From: Flammulina velutipes
Taxonomy: Eukaryota > Basidiomycota > Agaricomycetes > Agaricales > Physalacriaceae
Assembly: GCA_011800155.1 (NCBI GenBank)
Contig: CM022375.1
Location: 620,001-684,000, forward strand
Length of the DNA: 64,000 nucleotides
Direction: 5' to 3'
Under the pieces are notes generated by a model. The model was not told the DNA's origin. It worked only from the letters and a program-made list of their open reading frames with translations, and ran no database searches. Positions 11,978 to 20,589 of this stretch are shown here, in pieces. The position numbers and the translations under genes are program-made. How positions within the stretch are numbered: position 1 is the stretch's first letter; every line of letters starts with the position of its first letter.

Positions 11978-12129
11978 TGTAATACGTCGTATGCAAACGA
12001 CGGTTCACGCGACGTAGCTTGACCAAGTCTATATGGTGGCTACGTTTACAAATGAACTGCTTATGTAATGTAGCGTGGTTTGAATGATATTATGGCCGGC
12101 ATAAGCCGGCCCGCATGTATGATACTACA
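11978..12129 (-). repeat. 3' LTR of Element 1 (152 bp)
   Basis: Same 152 bases as 24043-24194. It contains the hairpin GCCGGC-ATAA-GCCGGC near 12091. It is flanked outside by CTAGC (11973-11977). Confidence 0.93.
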
Positions 12130-12144
12130 CACCCCCAGTTGAGA
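12130..12144 (-). promoter_or_regulatory. Polypurine tract of Element 1
   Basis: On the element strand the bases just before the 3' LTR read CAACTGGGGGTG, a purine-rich run directly abutting TGTAGTATC. This is where plus-strand DNA synthesis is expected to be primed. Position and composition are seen; the role is inferred from LTR-retrotransposon biology. Confidence 0.6.
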
Positions 12145-12264
12145 CCGAATACACGGTCTTGATAGTGGTGCGGGGGATAAGTAGACAAGATGAAAATATT
12201 GTAATGTACAATGGCCGTGTGAATATCAACAAGTGATAGATGGAGTGAACGCGCGAACGCAGGA

Positions 12265-15200
12265 TTAAGGCGGAGGGACTCCAAGTTCGTCTGAGGCGGG
12301 TGTTTCGTCGATGGACATGTGGTGAGCCTCGGTGGCATCTGGGGCCCCAGCGTTGCTGTCGCCATCGTCCATGCGTGAAGTTTCCTCCCTCTCCTGCATG
12401 GACGAGGCGTGCGCGTGATCGACAGCCGAGGTAGATGCTTCTCCCATGGTGGTGTCCTCGTCTACGAGTGAAGATGTAGATTCGGGTGGGAGGACACCAG
12501 AGCCAGGCATGAACAAGACTTCGAGTATGGGTACTCGGGTATTGGTGGGTGTCTTTGTTGTGCGACCCCGGAATGGGCTGGCTCCGATACGCCACCAGAC
12601 GACATGGCTGGGTAGTCTTAGTCGCGTATCCGTGGTGAGACGATCTACCCGTGCGCGTTGACCCATCGTGCCTCTCAGAACGTCTGTCCGTTCAGCCATC
12701 ATGTTTCCTTGGACTCTGATATAGTCCCTACCATCCGGTTGCCACCATCGATCCCATTCAAGACGAGGGAGAGGTATGGATAGTCCTCCATCATGGTTGA
12801 GGAGGCTTTGGACGCGGAGGTTGATAGTGTCCGACAGGGTATCTCCACGAGCGTTGTTACGTTCCCCAAGCATGTACAGACTTTGCGAGCCATAGGCGTA
12901 TAGGTCATTCATGACCGTCTGTGTGATCCCACAGGCCAGGAGATGTCGGACGACTTCGTACAAGTCCATCTCAACGTTATAGTCTTCCATGGCTACCATG
13001 GCTACAGTGGGGCGAGCGGGGCCCAGTTGACGAGTTGGAGGCTGGTTTTCCAGTTTTCCATTCCAGGTATTGACGAAATCGTCAAGCGATCCGGGTGATG
13101 CTGCCAGCGTCATGAAGTGCCGTTGATAATTCCGACGGGCGTTGTGGTCGGAAGGGGCCGTGCGCAATATCACGTATGCTCCTAAGGCAGACGGAAGGTA
13201 TATTCGTTGTCCCAAGTCAAATATGACTCCCAACGTTTCCCTTTCTGCCGTCGGAAAGCCCGTTAATGACACGAACGTCAAGAATTCTTGGAACGTAGGG
13301 TGACGGGGTAATATACCGACTGAGCGAATATCAATCCTGAGTTCATGAGGTGGAGACCATCGCGTTGGGAGGGATCTCCCCTCCTCTAGCAGTTCTGGTC
13401 GATTCTCGAACTCCCGAATAGTGATCCACATCGGTAAATCCCTATGTTCTGGGGTACACGCCATCGCCAGCCGATGGAATTCAACAAGTAGGGCGAGTAA
13501 ATCTCCTCGTCTACGCATGTTTGCGTAGAGGACATTGTTGAATGCTCGACCTACTTCCCTGGCTGTATCAGGAAACCCTCGCCGAGGCCAATTGTTGTCC
13601 GGGGCAACGAATGGAGGACGGGATCCGTCCAACGCGAACGTGCGTTGGGCTTCAATCGTATCATGCCCTACCACTACTGCCCCGTCGCGCACTACCCAGA
13701 ACCCAGGACTCAAGATTCCAAACCCTTCGTTGTCGCGAACGACACATCCAGTAGAATCTATCATCGTAGGGTATCCTTCATGAGGCCACTCCGCCCGTTG
13801 TCTCTCCCATTCCAATCGTGCCAAGTGATGCAGATGGGCCACGTATCGATCCATGGCCGCATTTTGCCTTTCCCTGACCACTTCAGCGCCATCACCATCT
13901 CCAAAGTATCTGCAAGGATTTGGACGACGCTGTGGAATGGCCGGATCGACTTCAACGGCTTTGGTGGACGATGGTTTGGTGGAGGCGGACGCCTCCTTCC
14001 TTGCCCGTTTATTCTCGCGTTTCTTTATTCGTCTCTCTTCATCCGTTGATGGTTCGTCACTGTAGTCATCGTCGGAGAAGTCCATCGTTGGCCTTTTTGA
14101 CTGTTTCGATTCTTTCGAATTCGTCGCAGTTTGTGCCTGTTTCTCTCCTTTAGGTAGATTCATAAATCCTGTGTATACCTGCTCAGACTGGCCAAGGACT
14201 TCGGCACGTACGTCTGCCACAGTGGGAGGAAGAGTCCCTGCCAGATATTCAACGAAATCGTTGAAGGTCACCCCGACCTCGGGTTGGTTGTCGAACGTAT
14301 ATGGATCCATTGTTCGTTCGTCTACCCTTGGTCGTGGCACGGCTCCCAATGGTACTTCTGGAAGTGATATGCCGGCTGGCTTATCCTTTGCTGAAGGCTC
14401 CTTGCGGCTAGCTTCCCCTCGTCGAGGTTCCGTTCTGCCGCTTGGAATGTCTCTTCTTTCTCGTTGAGGGGGTCGTTCGCTCGACCTTGTGGAAGATCCG
14501 TACGGTTCAGATCGTTGTTTCTTGAACGCTGGGCCTTCCGTACGTACAGGGGAGTTGTGTCGTTTTTGTCTATGGTCTATTTCAACCTGTTCCCCACCGC
14601 CATACCCCCAGTCTGGGGATCTGTATGTTACACGGGGTCTGGTTGACGCGTTTTCACTTCTTGGGTTCGGTTCCCGAACTGATCGATGACTGGTGTTTTG
14701 CTCCTGCGTCTGCCGAGACGACGATGCTCGACTAGTCGATTGTCCGTCGCCTGTAGCTTTCAGTTTAGCCAGTCGGGATTCTGCTTCGCGGAGGCGTAGT
14801 TTGGCCTGGTGAACGTCCCGTTCAGCGTCAGCGATTTCCTGGTTCCTTCGACTAGCTCTGAGTGCATTCATCATTAACGCCACTTCTTGTTCATTGACGT
14901 TAGTTCCGAACTGTTCCGCAATCCGTCTAGCAATTGCGTCCTCGCGATCGCTGTCTGGTTCTGGCTGTCTTTGAACCTCGCGTTCGTATTCCTGGGCTTC
15001 TTCCTCGGTCATTCGTCGTTTCCCTTTGTTGTCCTTTTTTCCCTTGTCCTCATCGTGATCGATGTTTCCTCTCGAATTACCCCCTACTCGTCCACTACTG
15101 CTACCTCCTTGGCTCGGATAGGTATTCCTATTCGTGCGCGAGGTCGAGTTGGATGGGCCTGGAATATCATCTGCCCATGAAGACAAGCGTGATGGGCTGG

Positions 15201-15300
15201 AATCGCGTCGGTTATGGTGGGGCGGTGTCTCCCCCCCTCTTGCGACTAGGCACAGCAAAGAGAATGCGATCACTACTATCGCGAAGATATGCGTACGCAT
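12265..15300 (-). CDS. Element 1 ORF3: secreted-like 1011-aa protein of unknown function
   Basis: A single uninterrupted frame between pol and the 3' LTR, where retroviruses carry env. It starts at 15300, 159 bp after the pol stop. Residues 1-23 look like a signal peptide: short n-region MRTH, hydrophobic core IFAIVVIAFSLLCLVA, then RGG. Residues about 25-440 are low-complexity, charged and Ser/Arg/Pro-rich, with a probable coiled coil near 135-175 (ADAERDVHQAKLRLREAES). Residues about 450-940 are globular and Trp/Arg-rich. No second membrane span, fusion peptide or furin-type site is evident, so a classic envelope protein is not supported. It resembles uncharacterised proteins I recall from Agaricomycete genomes, but no function can be given. 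Confidence 0.75.
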   Translation of the reverse strand: MRTHIFAIVVIAFSLLCLVARGGETPPHHNRRDSSPSRLSSWADDIPGPSNSTSRTNRNTYPSQGGSSSGRVGGNSRGNIDHDEDKGKKDNKGKRRMTEEEAQEYEREVQRQPEPDSDREDAIARRIAEQFGTNVNEQEVALMMNALRASRRNQEIADAERDVHQAKLRLREAESRLAKLKATGDGQSTSRASSSRQTQEQNTSHRSVREPNPRSENASTRPRVTYRSPDWGYGGGEQVEIDHRQKRHNSPVRTEGPAFKKQRSEPYGSSTRSSERPPQRERRDIPSGRTEPRRGEASRKEPSAKDKPAGISLPEVPLGAVPRPRVDERTMDPYTFDNQPEVGVTFNDFVEYLAGTLPPTVADVRAEVLGQSEQVYTGFMNLPKGEKQAQTATNSKESKQSKRPTMDFSDDDYSDEPSTDEERRIKKRENKRARKEASASTKPSSTKAVEVDPAIPQRRPNPCRYFGDGDGAEVVRERQNAAMDRYVAHLHHLARLEWERQRAEWPHEGYPTMIDSTGCVVRDNEGFGILSPGFWVVRDGAVVVGHDTIEAQRTFALDGSRPPFVAPDNNWPRRGFPDTAREVGRAFNNVLYANMRRRGDLLALLVEFHRLAMACTPEHRDLPMWITIREFENRPELLEEGRSLPTRWSPPHELRIDIRSVGILPRHPTFQEFLTFVSLTGFPTAERETLGVIFDLGQRIYLPSALGAYVILRTAPSDHNARRNYQRHFMTLAASPGSLDDFVNTWNGKLENQPPTRQLGPARPTVAMVAMEDYNVEMDLYEVVRHLLACGITQTVMNDLYAYGSQSLYMLGERNNARGDTLSDTINLRVQSLLNHDGGLSIPLPRLEWDRWWQPDGRDYIRVQGNMMAERTDVLRGTMGQRARVDRLTTDTRLRLPSHVVWWRIGASPFRGRTTKTPTNTRVPILEVLFMPGSGVLPPESTSSLVDEDTTMGEASTSAVDHAHASSMQEREETSRMDDGDSNAGAPDATEAHHMSIDETPASDELGVPPP

Positions 15301-15310
15301 ATTGAATTCA

Positions 15311-15346
15311 AGACCGTAAACGGTCTGTATACTCGCAGTCGCGAGT
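15311..15346 (-). promoter_or_regulatory. Paired hairpins just upstream of Element 1 ORF3
   Basis: Two perfect inverted repeats stand side by side: AGACCGT-AA-ACGGTCT (15311-15326) and ACTCGC-AGTC-GCGAGT (15331-15346). They begin 10 bases before the ORF3 start codon at 15300. They could affect internal initiation, splicing or RNA stability; no role is demonstrated. Confidence 0.5.
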
Positions 15347-15459
15347 GGTGGTGGTGGTGGTTTGATTGGAACTTTTGTGCACGTGTTATTAGTCTAGCCT
15401 TGTTCGGTCCGAATTGATCCTGTCCCTTCATTTCTTCCTTCACCTGCGGAGGGTCGCTT

Positions 15460-18400
15460 TTAGCGACGCTTCGTAGGTCGGCTGTCAGATTTATCTGACA
15501 GTCCGTTCTTGTTACGTTTGGGTAGTCGGAGTGCCGACTTTATGCCAAACAGATCAAGATAGCGATCCATTGCGTCCAATTTTCCCAAGTCCCGATCATA
15601 CCATTCCCAAGTGGTATCTCCTAGACTCCAACGTACTTGCAGTTCCAATTTTTTGTTTGTCCATCGGTGTCCGATGATTTCTTCGACGAACCATTCGTCC
15701 TCGTCAGGAGTGCCAAAATCATACGGTCCTGGTGTAGCTCGATTCGGAAACAACATATCATCACTCGCAATGTACGGCCTTAGCAGACTAACATGGAATG
15801 TCGGGTGAATTCGACGTTTTTGAAGTGCTGTTGGAAGTTCAATCGTATATGACGATTTTTCTGGGTAGCAACTGAGAACTTTGTATGGTCCAATAAACCT
15901 TGGGCACAATTTTCGTGCCCGATTAGTCGGCATCTTCAAGTTTTTGGTGCTGAGATATACCAGGTCCCCTTCCCGTAGTTCTGGCTCGTTCGAACGGTGT
16001 TTATTCGCATGGAACGTTTGTAACGTTCTATGCTCAATAATGCTATCATGCGCCGCTGCTATGTTCATCAATGCTGTCTCCGCAAATTCGCGGACTGCCT
16101 TTGGAGCTCCTCGCTTCATTCGGAATTCCCTAATCATGGAGGGCATATACCCTCCATTTATCTCGAATGGCGCAAGTCCCGTGCTGCTATTGATGCTCGC
16201 ATTGATCGCGAACTCTGTCATTACCGTACATCGGACCCAGTTTCTCTGGTCATGTTGTACCATGGTGCGAAATATTTGTCCTATGGAACGGTTCATTCGT
16301 TCCGTCTGTCCGTCCGTTTGTGGGTGGAATGATGTTGACATCAATAACGTCGTCCCCAGTATTCTATGTACTTCTCTCCACCATTTGGATGTGAATTTCG
16401 AGTCTCTGTCGCTCACTATCGACGATGGAAGCCCATGAAGTCGAACTATTTCTCGCACGTATATCCATGCCAACTCCGATGCTTTCATCGTCGTTCGAAC
16501 AGGTATCAAGTGTGCCATTCCCGTTAGTCGACATACTATTACCCATAGGTAATTGTACCCTTCACTCTCTGGGAATGGGCCTATGAAGTCCATGCCGATG
16601 GAGTCCCATGGTTTCGTTGGTATATCCAACGGATGTAATTTTCCTTGGGGATGTTTATTGCTTCCCTTCGCAGTTTGACAGGCTGCACACGATTCGCAAA
16701 AACCTCGAATGTCTTTAGCCATTCCTTTCCACCAATACGAACGACGGATATACTCCATCGTTCTTTGGTTCCCGAAGTGCCCAATGAGTTCGTGCGCCCG
16801 TTCCAAAACATATCCTATAATGGACTTCCCATTAAACATTCCGCTTTCTGGAAGTACTATTACATCGTGTTGTGACGAATTCCTCGTCCATAAAAGCCCT
16901 TCTTCCAATTCGAAAAGGTTGTAGTCCTCCACTTTTTCTAAGATTTTCTTAGTAAATCTATCCTGGAGGTATGCGCCTTTTATCGCATCTTCAAATCCGT
17001 TGTCCTCAATTTCCATGTTTTCTAGCGGCTCGATGCCGTTTCCTAGTATCTCCCCAATTGTCGGGTCGATCGAATAATTCGATTCTCCTGTCGATTTCCT
17101 TGTTTCGGCTTTTCCTTGGGGAGATTTGGGCTCTTTCGCTTTTTTATTCACCATAGCTCTTTTTTGAGCTTCCTCCATTTCTTGGGCTTCGATGTCTCGA
17201 AGCTCCTTTTTTTCTTGAAGGCGACGGCTTCGTCGTACTTCTTGAACTTCCATTGCCCTTATTGCAATGGATTGCGAGTTTATCTCGAATATTCGGTCCA
17301 ATGGAAGGTCTATTCCTTCCTTGTCGAGCCGTATGTCCGCGTCTACATATTCGTTCGTTGGGTGGTGGTCCTCCGCGGTATCGTTTTCATAATACCGCGA
17401 TAAGCAGTCCGCCACTTTATTGTGCTCTCCTTTGATGTATGTAATATCAAGGTCAAATCTTGATATATAATCCATCCATCGCCATTGTCTTGGTGACAGG
17501 TTAGACTGCGTCTTGAAAAATTCGAGAGCTTGATGGTCTGTAATAACATGAATCGGATACCCGATTAGTTTATCCTCCCATTTCAACAATGCTTCAAGGA
17601 TAGCCAGCGTTTCCTGTTCGAATACTCGGTAATGTTGTTGTGCATTCGAAAATTTTTTCGACATAAACCCTGCTGGTCTGCATGTCTGCCATGTTGGTCC
17701 TTGTCCATACATCGCTCCCACCCCCGTTTGCGATGCGTCGCATATTATCCAAATCGGCTCGTCCGATTTATATTTAATAGGCTGCAAAATCGGTGTTTTG
17801 ATGCAAATGTGTTTTATCATTTCAAAACATCGTTGATGTATGTCTCGCCATACGAATGAATTCCCATTCTGCGTGATGTTCAGCAATGGGCTAGTGTATT
17901 GCGATATATCGGGCAAAAACATTGCCAAGTACTGCACTAGTCCCACGAATTTTTGGACGTCGTTCAGCGTCCTCGGTGTTCTCCATTCACGGATGTGTTT
18001 GAGTTTGTCACTGTCAGCGTGGATACCCATATCATCTATGATATGTCCCAAGCAATCCACCGCTAGCGAATATAGTTCGCATTTGGGTTTTTTCAAGAAA
18101 AGCTTTGCCTTCCGTAGAACTTCCAGTATAATTCCGATATGTTTTTCGTGGTCCTCAATAGTATCCGAAAACACGAATATATCGTCGAGATACACGTGTA
18201 CGAACTTCCCAATATATTTGCGCAGCAAATGGGTCATTAATCTTTGAAACGTAGCTGGCGCGTTGCAATCTCCTTGTTGCATTACCTCACTCGTATATGC
18301 ACCAAATATGGTGTTGAATACTGTTCGAGGGACATGGTTCGCTATGACGCGAACTTGTTCATATGCATCGGACAGATCTATTTTCGATCGATACCTGGCT

Positions 18401-20580
18401 CTTGCTACATCCTCCCTTATCGCCTCTTGGTCTGGCATAGGAGTCACATCCTTAATTGTATTGTCGTTTCGCTGCCGACAATCCACTACCGTGCGAAGGC
18501 GCTTGTCCTTCTTTGGAATGCATAACATGGGCGGAGCCATTTCCGCTCTCGTCTCTTTCCACCATCCTGCTTGGACATATTTATCGATTTTCTCGATAAG
18601 TTCTGTTCGCGCATGTTGTGGACATCGTGGTTGATGGTAGTTATACCGTTTAAACTCGTCTATGAGGTGTATCTCATGATTTATTTCCCTGTAGGGAGGC
18701 ATTACCTCCGGTACTCCTTCCATAATATCTTGGTATTTTCGATACCAATTTTCTCTAAGACGGGGAATATCGTCTTCCGTATAGGTCGTCATCGTTGGTC
18801 GTTTTCTCGACCGTGTAACTTCCATCTTCCTGATCTCCGCAACTTGCCTATTGTAGTTCTCTACGATAGTTCTCTCGATGTTCGCAACATCGTCCTCAAT
18901 CGTTTTTATTCGATTTTGGATTAATCCTTTCATATCGCTCTGTTGGAACCGTGGGACTGTTCCAATGGTTTCGGGTCCCATGCTGTCTACCTCCTCCATT
19001 CTCCCCGTCATGTAATTATACGTGACGTTACTGTCCTCAGACCCATTAGTGAGGAGGTCTTCGAGATAACGATCAGGTTCGTTCTCGTAACTCTCCCACC
19101 AAAACTTGGGTTTCGCCACATCTGTGACGCTCATCATATAACAGTTAAGTTCGTCCGGGAGTCTAGGATCGTACGGCCACTCTTCCATCAGTTTCCTCAT
19201 TGGACGTTCAATGTATCTTCGTCGTGGAGGAAGTATGACTTCCTCCTCAATTTCTCTGATGTCATCCAGTGTCACTCTCGATGATGACGCGTAGTTATGT
19301 GGCACCCGATATCTGGATTCCGAGTTCGAACGATTACTTGTTCTTCCCTTTTTCTTGCCTCGTTTCGTTGTGGTTCTTGCAGGTCCTTCTGGAGGTTTAG
19401 GTTCTCCATTACCTTTCGGTTTGGTCTGCCTATTTTGGGAAGGAAACGCTTCCTTCCTTGCTTGTTCCCCGTATACTTCTGTGAACCGTTCTTCGTTCAT
19501 GATCGGACAGGGTGCGTTCGGTGGCAGATCCCTTTCTTTGGATTCCCGCCGTATGCGTATGTCTTCTTCATCGGGAACTTCTTCGATTTCCTTGTATTGT
19601 TTCTTGGAACGTTCACGTTTCACTCGTTCCTTTTCTTTGGATCGAAGGTTCTCCTCCTTCGCTTTCTTTTCGGCCTCCCTTCTGGCTAGTTCTCTCTCGC
19701 GTTTCTTGCGCTCGATTTCCTGAACGCGAAGGCGTTCTGTTTCGGCTTTCTTTTCTAACGACCATTCCGCAAATCGAGCATCACTCATCATTGGACATGG
19801 TGCATCTTCTGGAAGGTTTCGCTCCTTCGATTCATTCTTCTCTTTGAGTCTCTCCTTGTCTGGTATCTCTTCGATAGTTGGACGAGGATATGGACCCCGT
19901 GGTCGTCTGGCCCGATATACCCTCCTTTGATCCTGTACCCATTCCTTACATCGAGGTTCTCGATTACTTCGGCCATCTGCAGATGATGACCTCTGGGTGT
20001 GTCGCCTATCCTTTTGTGACGCTATAGCGTCCAGTGATTTAGATCGCTTCAGTCTCATTCTCGGAGCGAATAGTCTCTCCGTTTTCCAGTTTCGGGCCAT
20101 TGTGTCTCGTTCTTCGGGTGACATTGCGTTATCAATGTCCCTTCCCACGGACCTGTTCCTTGGTGTTTGTCTCCTTGTATTTCTCGGTTGCACCGATTTT
20201 GATCGTCCTCTCGACATACCGTCCAACTGTCTTCCCCGAGGTTTTCCTCGGTCTTTATCTGTCTCTTGTTCAGATGGTTCGACTCTGGTTCTGACGGCCA
20301 TCAATTCTCCTTCGTCATTATTCTTCCCCGGCTGAGCATTGGCTTTCGCTAGTCGATGACGCCTAACCAATGTTTCCTCCCCTTCTTGATCCAAGGATTC
20401 TGACGGGATCTCTTGATTGTGTATCTCAATCATTGAGTTTTCAAAGTTCAGTTTAACTTTGTGTTCCCTCATGAATGCTGCTCCTATCACCACATCGTAT
20501 GTGTCCAGGTTGACTATGTCGAAGTATGTCTTCGTGCAGCCGGGTAAATCCACTGGTGCGTCTACTCCATAGTTGATCAT
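15460..20580 (-). CDS. pol: Element 1 pol: protease C-part, RT, RNase H, integrase, chromodomain
   Basis: 1706 codons. The N-terminus (MINYGVDAPVDLPGC...) is the second half of an aspartic protease whose active site lies in gag. Residues about 60-540 are a long charged extension with two copies of an APCPxM module (near 260 and 355). RT has the template-primer region and YLDDI near 815. RNase H follows (DASQTGVGAMYGQG ... ITDHQALEFF). The integrase zinc finger is H-x4-H ... CESCAAC, with a DDE core (MDFIGPF, VSDRDSKF, DGQTERMN). The C-terminal chromodomain reads WFVEEIIGHRW ... LQVRWSLGDTTWEWYDRD. The start codon overlaps a palindrome and lies one codon after the gag TGA in the same frame, so pol may be made by read-through rather than from this ATG. 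Confidence 0.93.
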   Translation of the reverse strand: MINYGVDAPVDLPGCTKTYFDIVNLDTYDVVIGAAFMREHKVKLNFENSMIEIHNQEIPSESLDQEGEETLVRRHRLAKANAQPGKNNDEGELMAVRTRVEPSEQETDKDRGKPRGRQLDGMSRGRSKSVQPRNTRRQTPRNRSVGRDIDNAMSPEERDTMARNWKTERLFAPRMRLKRSKSLDAIASQKDRRHTQRSSSADGRSNREPRCKEWVQDQRRVYRARRPRGPYPRPTIEEIPDKERLKEKNESKERNLPEDAPCPMMSDARFAEWSLEKKAETERLRVQEIERKKRERELARREAEKKAKEENLRSKEKERVKRERSKKQYKEIEEVPDEEDIRIRRESKERDLPPNAPCPIMNEERFTEVYGEQARKEAFPSQNRQTKPKGNGEPKPPEGPARTTTKRGKKKGRTSNRSNSESRYRVPHNYASSSRVTLDDIREIEEEVILPPRRRYIERPMRKLMEEWPYDPRLPDELNCYMMSVTDVAKPKFWWESYENEPDRYLEDLLTNGSEDSNVTYNYMTGRMEEVDSMGPETIGTVPRFQQSDMKGLIQNRIKTIEDDVANIERTIVENYNRQVAEIRKMEVTRSRKRPTMTTYTEDDIPRLRENWYRKYQDIMEGVPEVMPPYREINHEIHLIDEFKRYNYHQPRCPQHARTELIEKIDKYVQAGWWKETRAEMAPPMLCIPKKDKRLRTVVDCRQRNDNTIKDVTPMPDQEAIREDVARARYRSKIDLSDAYEQVRVIANHVPRTVFNTIFGAYTSEVMQQGDCNAPATFQRLMTHLLRKYIGKFVHVYLDDIFVFSDTIEDHEKHIGIILEVLRKAKLFLKKPKCELYSLAVDCLGHIIDDMGIHADSDKLKHIREWRTPRTLNDVQKFVGLVQYLAMFLPDISQYTSPLLNITQNGNSFVWRDIHQRCFEMIKHICIKTPILQPIKYKSDEPIWIICDASQTGVGAMYGQGPTWQTCRPAGFMSKKFSNAQQHYRVFEQETLAILEALLKWEDKLIGYPIHVITDHQALEFFKTQSNLSPRQWRWMDYISRFDLDITYIKGEHNKVADCLSRYYENDTAEDHHPTNEYVDADIRLDKEGIDLPLDRIFEINSQSIAIRAMEVQEVRRSRRLQEKKELRDIEAQEMEEAQKRAMVNKKAKEPKSPQGKAETRKSTGESNYSIDPTIGEILGNGIEPLENMEIEDNGFEDAIKGAYLQDRFTKKILEKVEDYNLFELEEGLLWTRNSSQHDVIVLPESGMFNGKSIIGYVLERAHELIGHFGNQRTMEYIRRSYWWKGMAKDIRGFCESCAACQTAKGSNKHPQGKLHPLDIPTKPWDSIGMDFIGPFPESEGYNYLWVIVCRLTGMAHLIPVRTTMKASELAWIYVREIVRLHGLPSSIVSDRDSKFTSKWWREVHRILGTTLLMSTSFHPQTDGQTERMNRSIGQIFRTMVQHDQRNWVRCTVMTEFAINASINSSTGLAPFEINGGYMPSMIREFRMKRGAPKAVREFAETALMNIAAAHDSIIEHRTLQTFHANKHRSNEPELREGDLVYLSTKNLKMPTNRARKLCPRFIGPYKVLSCYPEKSSYTIELPTALQKRRIHPTFHVSLLRPYIASDDMLFPNRATPGPYDFGTPDEDEWFVEEIIGHRWTNKKLELQVRWSLGDTTWEWYDRDLGKLDAMDRYLDLFGIKSALRLPKRNKNGLSDKSDSRPTKRR

Positions 20581-20589
20581 TGATCAACT
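20571..20589 (-). promoter_or_regulatory. 19-nt perfect palindrome covering gag stop and pol start
   Basis: AGTTGATCATTGATCAACT has 9-bp arms around one base. On the element strand it contains the gag TGA (20586-20584) and the pol ATG (20580-20578). A hairpin here could promote read-through or reinitiation; inference only. Confidence 0.5.

Noticed and set aside
12265..15300. Calling Element 1 ORF3 an envelope protein
   Set aside because: Only a signal-peptide-like start and position support it; no fusion peptide, cleavage site or membrane anchor is visible.
12265..15300. Hairpin enrichment in Element 1 ORF3
   Set aside because: About ten arms of 6 bp or more in 3 kb is close to the roughly seven expected by chance, unlike gag-pol.
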